Part shown: in pieces, positions 25,968-33,407 of the stretch
How the letters are laid out: each line of letters begins with the position of its first letter
How positions within the stretch are numbered: the first letter of the stretch is position 1
Source: an uncultured Massilia sp.
Lineage (GTDB): Bacteria; Pseudomonadota; Gammaproteobacteria; Burkholderiales; Burkholderiaceae
Assembly: GCA_946481275.1 (NCBI GenBank)
Contig: CAMLMV010000014.1
Coordinates: forward strand, 62,001-126,000
Direction of reading: 5' to 3'
Length of the DNA: 64,000 nt
The notes under the pieces: generated by a model
Told to the model about the DNA's origin: nothing
Databases searched by the model: none
Seen by the model: the letters and a program-made list of their open reading frames with translations, nothing else
Translations under genes and position numbers: made by a program

Positions 25968-26022
25968 CGATGCGAGCGCCCCGGCAGAGGGGGGCATGGG
26001 GACACTATTTCGCTGTACGACG

Positions 26023-27225
26023 ATGCAAGAGTTTTATAAGAAGTCGCTGCTCTTCTTGATCGCGCTGCTGATCGTGGATGGGCTGCTCGCGGCCCTGTTC
26101 GTTTTCCTGAGCCAGCCGACCTATATGCTCTCGCCGACGCTCCGGGACGGCATCCGCTGGGACGCCGTCGCCGTGTCCGACAAGGAGCTGGGCGGCACGT
26201 CGGCGGTCAGCCTGCGCGGTGCGGGACCCGGCGCGGCATCCTTCGACTACCGGCTGACGCACGACGGCAAGTACCCGTTTGCCGGCACGCGCTTCATGGC
26301 CAAGGACGCGAAGGGCAATCTTGCCACGGTCGACCTGCGGGGCTACGAGACCATCACGTTCACCGCGCGCTGCTCGCCCGCCTACCCGATGCTGTTCGGC
26401 ATGACCGTCTTCGACGACAAGGTCTCGGTCCCGGGCCAGTACATCACCTACCGGTCGCCGGGTACGTACTTTCCTTGTAACGAGCAGGGCGTGCCCGTGT
26501 CCATCGACATCCGGCGGCTCACCGTCCCCGGCTGGTGGCTGTCGATGATGAAGCTGCCGCTGTCGTCCCAGGATTACAAACTCGACAAGGTCGTGCAATT
26601 TGCATTCGGATCGAGTTCGCAAACGCCATTCGACCTCGATGCGCATGTGGAAATCAGCAATATCAAATTGCACAGGCAGGATTATGGGTATATCGTCGCG
26701 CTCGCCGTGATTCTCGCAACGGGCTGGATCATGTTCGGCATCTGGTTTTTCCGCACTCATACACGGACATTGGCTGCCAGCCTGAATTCCAGATTGAAAA
26801 AGGATTTGCCGCTGGTCGCGTATCGCCAATTGACGTCGCAACCCTATCGGGACGAGGAAAAGGCGTCGATCCTGAAATTCATCGCGACCAATTACACGAA
26901 CCCCGAACTGGATCTGGAAGGCGTGGTGGCCGGCACCGGCGCCAACCGGAATAAAGTGAATGACCTGCTGAAAGCGGAGCTCGGCATGACGTTCACCGGT
27001 TATGTGAATAAATTGCGGCTGACGGAAGCGGCGCGCCTGCTGACGGAAAAAAGCGCCGCTACCGTGGCCGAAATCGCCTACCTGGTCGGCTATGCCAACG
27101 TGTCGTATTTCAACCGTTTGTTCAAGGAAGAGTACGGCTGCACGCCGAAGGCGTTCCGGACCCTGGCGCACGACCAGGGATCGGCCGGCGTCGAGCCGCG
27201 ACCCAAAATGGTGGGAAACGGCTGA
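26023..27225 (+). CDS. Membrane-anchored AraC-family regulator, copy 2
   Basis: A 400-residue paralogue of the gene at 10404 with the same plan: MQEFYKK, a transmembrane segment at about 8-27, an extracytoplasmic beta-rich domain, a second transmembrane segment at about 223-243 and an AraC helix-turn-helix domain at the C-terminus (ANVSYFNRLFKEEYGCTPKAFRTLA). The DNA-binding halves are nearly identical between paralogues, whereas the outer domains differ strongly. This suggests a shared or similar operator but different ligands. The two Cys of the outer domain are kept (RCSPAYP, PCNEQG). It is transcribed from its own extended -10 promoter behind a terminator and followed by the xylR-like gene after 375 bp. 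Confidence 0.88.
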   Translation: MQEFYKKSLLFLIALLIVDGLLAALFVFLSQPTYMLSPTLRDGIRWDAVAVSDKELGGTSAVSLRGAGPGAASFDYRLTHDGKYPFAGTRFMAKDAKGNLATVDLRGYETITFTARCSPAYPMLFGMTVFDDKVSVPGQYITYRSPGTYFPCNEQGVPVSIDIRRLTVPGWWLSMMKLPLSSQDYKLDKVVQFAFGSSSQTPFDLDAHVEISNIKLHRQDYGYIVALAVILATGWIMFGIWFFRTHTRTLAASLNSRLKKDLPLVAYRQLTSQPYRDEEKASILKFIATNYTNPELDLEGVVAGTGANRNKVNDLLKAELGMTFTGYVNKLRLTEAARLLTEKSAATVAEIAYLVGYANVSYFNRLFKEEYGCTPKAFRTLAHDQGSAGVEPRPKMVGNG

Positions 27226-27379
27226 TCCAGCCTTCCACTCCCTGCAAAAGTGATCGTACTTTCTGCACGGTGAAAGAAATCCGCGTACTGACGTTATAGG
27301 CGCCCCGGGGTGGGGTCCTATTCTTGAGCTGAAGGGGCGCCGCCACCGGCACCCCGGTCACGCTACGAGGAACCATCCC

Positions 27380-27502
27380 ATGACTGCGCATGTCCCGTGC
27401 CCTTCCCATTCCAGCCGCGCGCTCGCAATGAGCGTATTTCCCCGGCTGCTGGAACCCATGATTCATTGCTTGCCCCGATTTGCCGGGCATGATGCCGCCT
27501 GA
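27380..27502 (+). CDS. Possible 40-residue small protein
   Basis: ATG at 27380 is preceded by GAGG at 9-nt spacing; the frame runs 40 codons (MTAHVPCPSHSSRALAMSVF onward) to TGA. It resembles no family I know. It may be a leader peptide of the xylR-like gene or chance; base composition does not decide. Confidence 0.2.
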   Translation: MTAHVPCPSHSSRALAMSVFPRLLEPMIHCLPRFAGHDAA

Positions 27503-27523
27503 TCTCCTCGTTGCTGCTCTATT

Positions 27524-27536
27524 TGTTTACTAAACA
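27524..27536. promoter_or_regulatory. Palindrome TGTTTACTAAACA upstream of xylR-like gene
   Basis: A perfect 13-bp palindrome with a central C, 64 bp before the GTG at 27601, in a locally AT-rich stretch. It may be an operator controlling the regulator gene. It does not resemble the XylR-type sites. Confidence 0.4.
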
Positions 27537-27600
27537 TGCCATACCGGGGCCGTTTAGCCCGGAAACAAAATAAAAATAGTTTCACAGGGAGACGACAATA

Positions 27601-28791
27601 GTGAAAACCACCAAAGCCTATCGGATAGCGCTGCTATTCAACGGGAACAAAACCTTCGACCGGGAAGTGATTGCCGGAATTGCCGGCCATTTGGGCGGTA
27701 CGCGCGTGGCCTGGGATTTGTTTTTGGAAGAAGATTTCCGCCTGCGCCTGAATGGAATGGATCGCTGGCAGGGAGATGGCGTCATCGCCGATTTTGACGA
27801 CCCGGCCGTCGTCAGGGCATTGTCCGGCTGTACGGTGCCGGTGGTCGGCGTCGGCGGTTCGTATGCGAACGAGGACGCGTACCCGCCCGGCGTGCCATAT
27901 GTCGCGACCGACAATTACAAGCTCGTCAAGCTGGCCCGCGACCACCTGATCGACGTCGGCCTGCAACGTTTTGCCATGTTCAGCCTGCCCGAAGCGCAGG
28001 AGAGCCGCTGGGCCCAGGAGCGCGAGCGGGCGTTCCGCACCCTGATGGCGGAAGACCGGATGGAAGCCGAGATCTTCCGCGGCTGCGAGACGAACGCGGC
28101 GTCGTGGGACGCGGCGGTGCAGGGCCAGATCGACTGGCTGCGCAGCCTGCCCAAGCCGGTGGGCGTCATCGCCGTCACGGACGCGCGCGCACGCCAGTTG
28201 CTGCAGGCCTGCGCGATCGCCGGCATCTCGGTGCCGGAACAGGTGGCGCTGATCGGCATCGACAACGACCCGCTCGTGCGCATGCTGACCCGGATCCCGC
28301 TCAGTTCCGTGATCCAGGGCGCGCACGAGATGGGGCGCACCGCCGCGCACCTGCTCGAGCAGATGCTGCACGGCGTGCGCCTGTCGAACACGCGCATCCT
28401 CGTGCCGCCGGCCGGCATCAACGTCCTCGCGTCGAGCCGCTTCCAGGCCGTCAAGCATCCGCATGTGATGCGGGCCTGCCACTACATCCGCCAGTACGCG
28501 TGCCAGGGCATCAAGACGCACCAGGTGGCCGAGTACGTGGGCGTGTCGCGCTCCTCGCTGGAGGTCTATTTCCGCCAGGAGCTGGGCTGCAGCGTGCACG
28601 ACATGATCCTCAGGTCGAAGCTGGAAGCGGCCAAGGCGGGACTGGAAAGCGGCGAACGCAGCATCGCGGACGTGGCGCTGGGCTGCGGGTTCACGTCCAC
28701 GCAATACATGCACCTCGTGTTCAAGCGCGAACTCGGTTGCACGCCGCGCGCGTGGCGCGACCGGGCGCTGGGAGAACGCACCGCGGCGTAG
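27601..28791 (+). CDS. xylR: XylR-type xylose-responsive activator
   Basis: A 396-residue regulator with a LacI-type periplasmic-binding-like sensor domain (about 1-275) joined to a C-terminal AraC helix-turn-helix domain (about 290-385), the layout of Escherichia coli XylR (392 residues). Close matches to XylR as I recall it include RIALLFNGNKTFDREV, GDGVIADFDD, VPVVGVGGSY, YVATDNYKLV, IAVTDARAR, ILVPP and YIRQYACQGIK. The start is GTG at 27601 with AGGGAG 9 nt upstream. The inducer is expected to be D-xylose, released by the GH31 enzyme. Seven sites with XylR-promoter architecture in this window are its probable targets. No xylA or xylB gene is present here. Confidence 0.9.
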   Translation: MKTTKAYRIALLFNGNKTFDREVIAGIAGHLGGTRVAWDLFLEEDFRLRLNGMDRWQGDGVIADFDDPAVVRALSGCTVPVVGVGGSYANEDAYPPGVPYVATDNYKLVKLARDHLIDVGLQRFAMFSLPEAQESRWAQERERAFRTLMAEDRMEAEIFRGCETNAASWDAAVQGQIDWLRSLPKPVGVIAVTDARARQLLQACAIAGISVPEQVALIGIDNDPLVRMLTRIPLSSVIQGAHEMGRTAAHLLEQMLHGVRLSNTRILVPPAGINVLASSRFQAVKHPHVMRACHYIRQYACQGIKTHQVAEYVGVSRSSLEVYFRQELGCSVHDMILRSKLEAAKAGLESGERSIADVALGCGFTSTQYMHLVFKRELGCTPRAWRDRALGERTAA

Positions 28792-28796
28792 CATCG

Positions 28797-28860
28797 GCGA
28801 GAATCGTTCGGCCCGCTGGTGATTTTCATACTTGAAACACCATGCGCGGGCCCGGAGAAT
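28797..28860 (+). promoter_or_regulatory. XylR-type operator and promoter for the aldose epimerase
   Basis: Left half GCGAGAATCGT at 28797, right half TGGTGATTTTCATACTTG ending at 28834. The -35 TTGAAA (28832-28837) is followed after 17 bp by GAGAAT (28855-28860). It matches the GH29-operon site in length and in GCGARAATCGT. It begins 6 bp after the xylR stop codon. Confidence 0.68.
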
Positions 28861-28894
28861 GGCTTCCTATCGGAACTCGGGAAGCCATACTGCA

Positions 28895-29761
28895 ATGACG
28901 ATCCACCTCATTCCGGGCGCCCCGGCAGCAATGGCCGGCGAACGCTCGTTCACGCTCGAGAACGCGGCCGGCATGATCGTGACGATCGGCGAGCGCGGCG
29001 CGCAGCTGCGCGCCTGGGTCGCACCGGATCGTTACGGCCGCATGGCCGACGTCGTGCAGTCCGACGCCGACGGCTCGCCGTCCGGCGGCCGCTCCGCCCG
29101 CTGGGAGGGGAGGCAGGCGGACGGCGTCGTCTCGCTGGCGCTCACCTCGGGCGGCGACGGAGCGGGGATGCTCGTGCACTACCGGCTGGACGACGACGGC
29201 GGCCTGACGATCGAGTACCAGGCCGTGGCCGGCGTGCCGATCCCGCTCGCGTCGCTGGCGCATCCCGCCTTCAATCTCTCCGGCAGCCCGGCCGACGTGG
29301 GCGACCACATGCTGCAGATCGACGCCGACTATTTCGAGGAAACGGGGCCGGCCGGCACGCCCGCCGGCGTGGCCGCCGTGGGCGGGACGGCATTCGACTT
29401 CCGCCAGGCCGCCGCCATCGGCCCGCGCCTGCACTGGACCGACACGCAGCTGCAGCGGGCCGGCGGCTTCGATCACTGCTTCTGCGTGCGCAACCACTTC
29501 GCCGGCGGCCAGGGGCAGCTGCGCGAAGCGGCCCGCGTGTTCGATCCGGCGTCGGGACGCCGCCTCCAGCTCTACACGACCGAAGCCGCCGTGCGGTTCA
29601 GCAGCGGGGCGGGCGCCGCGGGCATGCCGCGGCTGGACGCGTTCCGCGTGGAAGCCCACGCCCGTCCCGGCCTCATGAGCGCGGCGTGGCCGCGCGTGAT
29701 GCTGCATCCGGGGCAGGTGTACCGGCAGACGACGGTCTACCGGCTCTCACTGCAGGCGTAA
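28895..29761 (+). CDS. Aldose 1-epimerase (mutarotase) family protein
   Basis: A 288-residue cytoplasmic protein of the galactose-mutarotase fold, which interconverts alpha and beta anomers of free aldoses. Family features are HPAFNLSG, with the catalytic-His region at LAHPAF, and GGFDHCFC near the C-terminal third. ATG 28895 was chosen because GGAAG lies 10 nt upstream and the predicted transcript starts near 28867. It follows xylR and has its own XylR-type promoter. It would speed entry of liberated xylose, galactose or glucose into metabolism. Confidence 0.88.
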   Translation: MTIHLIPGAPAAMAGERSFTLENAAGMIVTIGERGAQLRAWVAPDRYGRMADVVQSDADGSPSGGRSARWEGRQADGVVSLALTSGGDGAGMLVHYRLDDDGGLTIEYQAVAGVPIPLASLAHPAFNLSGSPADVGDHMLQIDADYFEETGPAGTPAGVAAVGGTAFDFRQAAAIGPRLHWTDTQLQRAGGFDHCFCVRNHFAGGQGQLREAARVFDPASGRRLQLYTTEAAVRFSSGAGAAGMPRLDAFRVEAHARPGLMSAAWPRVMLHPGQVYRQTTVYRLSLQA

Positions 29762-29772
29762 TGTTGCGCAGG

Positions 29773-29791
29773 GCGGGCACCCTGTGCCCGC
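29773..29791. other. Stem-loop between convergent epimerase and tssL
   Basis: GCGGGCAC and GTGCCCGC form an 8-bp stem with loop CCT in the 37-bp gap between converging genes. No T-run follows on either strand, so it is at best a weak bidirectional terminator. Confidence 0.45.
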
Positions 29792-29798
29792 GCGGATG

Positions 29799-30563
29799 TC
29801 AAGGCAGCGTGATCGTCAGGTTGGCCGCCCGCGGCGCCATCTTGACGACGTCGCTGTACGCATTCATGCGTGCCTCGCTCGTGCGGCCGAGCGACGTGCG
29901 CAGTCCCACATAGCCCAGCACGCAGATCAGTCCGAACACCGAGTACAGCACCCACAGCGGCAGGTCGCTGCGCAGCTTGTGGCGGACCTGGTCCGGACGT
30001 TCCGCGTGCGGCGCGAAGCCGCCGCGCTTGCCCTTCATGTGCGCGATCTCGTCGCCCAGGCGCGACGTCAGGTAGTTCAGCTTTTCCGTACCCTCCAGGA
30101 TGTAGCGGCCCTGGAAGCCGAGCAGGAGGCACATGTGGAAGACTTCCAGCGCTTCCACGTGGGCGCTGCCGCGCGCGCGCAACTGTTCCAGCCGCTCGAA
30201 GAAGTGCTCGCCCGCGAGCTGGTCGCCGAACAGCTGCAGCTGCAGCGGGCGGCGCTCCCACGCGTCGCGGATCGTGAAGTGCGAGCGCAGGATGATCTCG
30301 TCGACCGCTGCGCAGAACGCATATTTTGCCGCGTCGACGTCGTCCGGCGACGCGTTCTGCTTGCGCGCGTTGCGGCCGAAGTCGTCGAGGAATTGCGTCA
30401 TCTTGCGCGCGAACGCGGCGTCGTCCTGCGGGCCGTTGCCGTTCTTGAGCATGAACAGGGCGTAGAAGCCGTCGTACATCAGGTCCAGCAGCGTCTGCGG
30501 CGCGGCCGGCGCGGACGCCGGGCTGCCGGCGGCCATGAGGGAAGGTGCGGTTGCGGTGGTCAT
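29799..30563 (-). CDS. tssL: T6SS membrane-complex protein TssL (DotU/IcmH type)
   Basis: A 254-residue inner-membrane protein of the T6SS trans-envelope complex. The cytoplasmic DotU domain occupies about residues 25-215, with LLDLMYDGFYALFMLK, YAFCAAVDEIILRSHF, LQLFGDQLAGEHFFERLEQL and FHMCLLLGFQGRY. A single transmembrane helix follows (LPLWVLYSVFGLICVLGYVGL). There is no C-terminal OmpA domain, so peptidoglycan anchoring must come from another protein, probably the OmpA-domain product at 55432. It lies 16 bp downstream of tssK in a leftward pair. Confidence 0.95.
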   Translation of the reverse strand: MTTATAPSLMAAGSPASAPAAPQTLLDLMYDGFYALFMLKNGNGPQDDAAFARKMTQFLDDFGRNARKQNASPDDVDAAKYAFCAAVDEIILRSHFTIRDAWERRPLQLQLFGDQLAGEHFFERLEQLRARGSAHVEALEVFHMCLLLGFQGRYILEGTEKLNYLTSRLGDEIAHMKGKRGGFAPHAERPDQVRHKLRSDLPLWVLYSVFGLICVLGYVGLRTSLGRTSEARMNAYSDVVKMAPRAANLTITLP

Positions 30564-30579
30564 GGTGGGTCTCTCGGGT

Positions 30580-31932
30580 TCAGGAGGTCACGGCGACGAG
30601 GTCGGGCTTCACGTCCGCCATGCTGCCGGGGACGTAGATCGAGATCGATTGCGCCTGCAGCATGCGCTCGTACATCTGGCCCTTCGCTTCGATGGCGAAG
30701 TAGACGGCGTCCGGCCGCACCGGCACGGCGGCGGGCACCTGCGGCGCGTGCACGAGACGCACGCCGGGCATCGCGGACAGCACGAATTTTTCCACGTCGT
30801 CCGGCGCACCGATCTTCAGGCGCAGCGGCACCACGTCCACCAGTTCGCTGGCCGGCATGTCGCCCGAGACGGCGAGGTAGAAGGTCGTCTTGTCGTCGAT
30901 TTTTTCCGAGTCCAGCATGCCGTGCCAGTACGACGGCTTCACTTCGCGCAGCGCGATGGCGAAGTAGCGCGACGAGATCACGGTGTCGAGCAGTTCGCGG
31001 ATGATCTGGTGCAGCGTCGCGAACGCGGGGCCGGGGTCGGCATGCTGGTACGGCGGCAGGTCGGCCAGGGTCCAGCTCTTCGAGAACGTCATCAGGCTGC
31101 CCGCCAGCGACAGCAGTTGTTCGTACAGCCGTTCCGGATGCAGCGACGGATGGTGGAAGTAGTGCGACAGGCTCGCGCACGCCGTGCTGGCCGTGTGCAG
31201 CAGCCAGAACGACGACATGTCGCCCGAGCGGAATTCGATCACGTGCCGGCTCGGTTCGCGGTGGTGGCCGTACAGGGCGCTCACCTTCGCCTGCAGCGCG
31301 TCCAGCAGGCGCCGCAACTGCAGGAACAGCACGGGCGCGCTCCTGATCGTCAGGCTGGGCGGCACGAACGACCCATCGAGCTCGAAGCCGCCGGTCGCCG
31401 CGCGGCGCAGGCGCAGCACGGGTACGTGGACGTAGGCGTCCAGCGGTTCCCCATCCGACACGAGGCGCACCGTCTTGCGCAGGTACGTCAGCTGCGCGCT
31501 CGCGGCCTGCGTGTACAGGTCGGGCGTGTCGCGGTCCAGCTGCGAGAAGCGCGCGCCGTGCGTGCCGTCGTCCCCGTTCGTCCGCAGGCCGCTGAAGTTC
31601 GCACCGTAGGGCTTGAAGCCGGGCAGGGCGGCATGCCACGTCACGGTCTGCACGGATTGGGGCAGCTGGCTCAGGTCGATGGCGTCCGGCAGCTCGTCGC
31701 CACCCGGCGCGGAATACAGTTCGCCGTCGGGAAAACGCAACGACAGTTCGAGCAGGCGCAGCGTGTCATTGGCCAACGCGTCGCGGTCGACCTGGAGCGC
31801 AACGACGCCCCAGGCATACGGGTGCAGCAGGCCCGCCGTGCGGTGCAGGCGATCCTCGTGGTACTGGTCCTGTTGCTGGAAATGCTGGGGCCGGAGGAAC
31901 AGTCCCTCGCCCCATAAGATTTTGCCGCTCAT
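30580..31932 (-). CDS. tssK: T6SS baseplate protein TssK
   Basis: A 450-residue baseplate component that links the baseplate to the membrane complex. The N-terminus MSGKILWGEGLFLRPQHFQQ is the family hallmark, followed by two tail-fibre-like domains and a conserved C-terminal domain. The ATG at 31932 was chosen for that hallmark, with AAGGGA about 10 nt upstream; an ATG 75 bp earlier is in frame but lacks conservation. It is the first gene of a leftward pair with tssL, divergent from the tssB operon across a 321-bp AT-rich region. Confidence 0.95.
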   Translation of the reverse strand: MSGKILWGEGLFLRPQHFQQQDQYHEDRLHRTAGLLHPYAWGVVALQVDRDALANDTLRLLELSLRFPDGELYSAPGGDELPDAIDLSQLPQSVQTVTWHAALPGFKPYGANFSGLRTNGDDGTHGARFSQLDRDTPDLYTQAASAQLTYLRKTVRLVSDGEPLDAYVHVPVLRLRRAATGGFELDGSFVPPSLTIRSAPVLFLQLRRLLDALQAKVSALYGHHREPSRHVIEFRSGDMSSFWLLHTASTACASLSHYFHHPSLHPERLYEQLLSLAGSLMTFSKSWTLADLPPYQHADPGPAFATLHQIIRELLDTVISSRYFAIALREVKPSYWHGMLDSEKIDDKTTFYLAVSGDMPASELVDVVPLRLKIGAPDDVEKFVLSAMPGVRLVHAPQVPAAVPVRPDAVYFAIEAKGQMYERMLQAQSISIYVPGSMADVKPDLVAVTS

Positions 31933-32253
31933 GCGTTGGTCATCCCTTGGCGCCGCTGAAAATGAAAATGGCAGAACAGTAACATTTCTTATGGAAATGT
32001 AGCGCACAATTATGACACAAATTTTCTTTGTGATAATTCGTGATATTTCTTTGGCATAACGTCAAATGCCGTCAGGTTACAAGGCAAATCGATGGGAAAC
32101 AGTGGAAATTAGTGAGTGTTTCACTCGTCAGAGACCCGCGTACGATTGTAAATAAAATTGAGGTTGATCAATAAAACAATTCTGATACTATAAAAAAAGT
32201 TTTACAAAGTTAACACCAGAGCATTGCCCAGTTCACCCTTTGCGAGGACCCGC
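31933..32253. promoter_or_regulatory. AT-rich divergent control region of the T6SS
   Basis: A 321-bp region, much richer in A+T than its surroundings, between tssK and the lipoprotein gene. It holds the imperfect palindrome CACAAA-TTTTC-TTTGTG (32017-32033), the motif variants GCGCACAATT (32003-32012) and CGCGTACGATT (32137-32147), and a rightward promoter TTGATC (32164-32169), 16 bp, TACTAT (32186-32191) with an extended TG. AT-rich T6SS promoters are often silenced by H-NS-like proteins; that is inference here. No gene is seen. Confidence 0.5.
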
Positions 32254-32871
32254 ATGACCCCTGCATTTCCCGTTGGCCGCATCAGCCGCCTGAGCCGCAT
32301 TTTCGGCGCCACTGCCTGCGCCATCCTCCTGACCGCCTGCGCGTCGACGAAGCCGGAGCTGGCCGAGAAGCCGCCCGTGCCCACGATGGACGAGCTGCTC
32401 GCCAAGGCCACCGAGGCCAGCACCGCCGGCCGCAAGGAAGACGCGGTCACGCTGTGGAAGGAGGCCGCCGCCGCGTACCCGGCCGACAAGGCGCCGTGGA
32501 CGAGCATCGCCCAGACCCGCTACGACGCCGGCCAGTACGGCGAAGCGATCGTCAGCGCCCAGGAAGTGCTGGTGCGCGACCCGAACGACCGCCTGGCGAA
32601 CAGCATCATCGCGATCAGCGGCCTGCGCCTGTCGACGCGCGCCCTGGCCGACCTGAGCCGCCAGAACAACCTGTCCGGCTCGATCAAGACGGAGTCGCAG
32701 GACCTGGCCAAGCTGCTGCGCGAAAGCCTGGGCGAGCAGATTCTCGTGCCGCCGCCCGTGCAGGCCGCGCCGCCGGCCAAAGCCGTCGCGAAGGGCCGCG
32801 CGAAGCAGAAAGCGAAACAGGCCGTCGCCGCCGGCGCGTCCGGAGCCGATCCGTTCGGCGCGCTGAAATAA
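32254..32871 (+). CDS. TPR-containing lipoprotein of the T6SS cluster
   Basis: A 205-residue lipoprotein: the signal segment ends in LLTAC with Cys29 as the lipidation site. Two or three helical tetratricopeptide-like repeats follow (TEASTAGRKEDAVTLWKEAA, TSIAQTRYDAGQYGEAIVSA), then an Ala/Lys-rich tail. ATG 32254 has GAGGA upstream. It opens the operon leading to tssB (30-bp gap). Position and lipidation would suit TssJ, but the TPR sequence is unlike the TssJ beta-sandwich, so a separate accessory role is more likely. Confidence 0.8.
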   Translation: MTPAFPVGRISRLSRIFGATACAILLTACASTKPELAEKPPVPTMDELLAKATEASTAGRKEDAVTLWKEAAAAYPADKAPWTSIAQTRYDAGQYGEAIVSAQEVLVRDPNDRLANSIIAISGLRLSTRALADLSRQNNLSGSIKTESQDLAKLLRESLGEQILVPPPVQAAPPAKAVAKGRAKQKAKQAVAAGASGADPFGALK

Positions 32872-32901
32872 CACGTCCGAAACAACCCACAGGGGAACCC
32901 C

Positions 32902-33405
32902 ATGTCCAGAAATTCCAGTGTGCAGAAAAAGCTGCAGAAAGTCCGCCCGCCGCGCGTGCAAATGACGTACGACGTGGAGATCGGCGACGCGATCGAGAAC
33001 AAGGAGCTGCCGCTGGTCGTCGGCGTCGTCGGCGATTTCGGCGGGAATTCCGAAGTCCCGCAAAAACGCCTGAAGGAGCGCAGCTTCGTCGGCATCGACC
33101 GCGACAACTTCGACGAAGTCATGAAGGGCATCGAGCCCCGCGCCACGTACCGCGTGAACAACGAACTCACGGGAGAAGGCGGCCAGTTCGCCGTCGACCT
33201 GACGTTCCGCTCGATGGACGACTTCCGTCCCGAGTCGGTCGTGAACCAGGTCGAGCCGCTGAAGAAGCTGCTCGAGGCCCGCACGAAGCTGGCCGACCTG
33301 CGCAACAAGCTGGCCGGTAACGACAAGCTCGAAGACCTGCTCAACGACGTGTTGAACAGCACCGAAACCCTGGCCAAGCTGGGCCAGCCGACGACGAAAG
33401 AGTGA
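32902..33405 (+). CDS. tssB: T6SS sheath small subunit TssB
   Basis: A 167-residue protein that pairs with TssC to form the contractile sheath. Family features are RPPRVQMTYDVEIGDA, ELPLVVGVVGDFGG, RSFVGIDRDNFDEVM and the C-terminal helix FRPESVVNQVEPLKKLLEAR. The length is typical. AGGGGAA precedes the ATG. The gap to tssC is 2 bp, so the two are translated together, as expected for a 1:1 complex. Confidence 0.97.
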   Translation: MSRNSSVQKKLQKVRPPRVQMTYDVEIGDAIENKELPLVVGVVGDFGGNSEVPQKRLKERSFVGIDRDNFDEVMKGIEPRATYRVNNELTGEGGQFAVDLTFRSMDDFRPESVVNQVEPLKKLLEARTKLADLRNKLAGNDKLEDLLNDVLNSTETLAKLGQPTTKE

Positions 33406-33407
33406 TC

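Larger units (their letters stand above)
27226..27600 (+). other. Intergenic region before the XylR-type gene
   Basis: A 375-bp gap. It contains an 8-bp inverted repeat GGCGCCCC/GGGGCGCC (27299-27306 and 27334-27341), a small possible reading frame (27380-27502), the palindrome TGTTTACTAAACA (27524-27536) and a purine-rich leader with AGGGAG (27586-27591) before the GTG. No terminator with a T-run is seen. Confidence 0.45.

Noticed and set aside
28859..28888. Nine-bp stem ATGGCTTCC/GGAAGCCAT that could hide the ribosome site of the epimerase gene
   Set aside because: The predicted transcript starts near 28867, so the 5' arm would not be in the RNA. It counts again only if an upstream start is found.
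32050..32080. TGGCATAACG stretch as a sigma-54 promoter for the T6SS
   Set aside because: The GG and GC doublets are not at the required 10-bp spacing; a sigma-70 extended -10 promoter nearby is a better candidate.
32254..32871. Calling the lipoprotein TssJ
   Set aside because: The sequence is helical and TPR-like, whereas TssJ is a transthyretin-like beta-sandwich; only position and lipidation agree.
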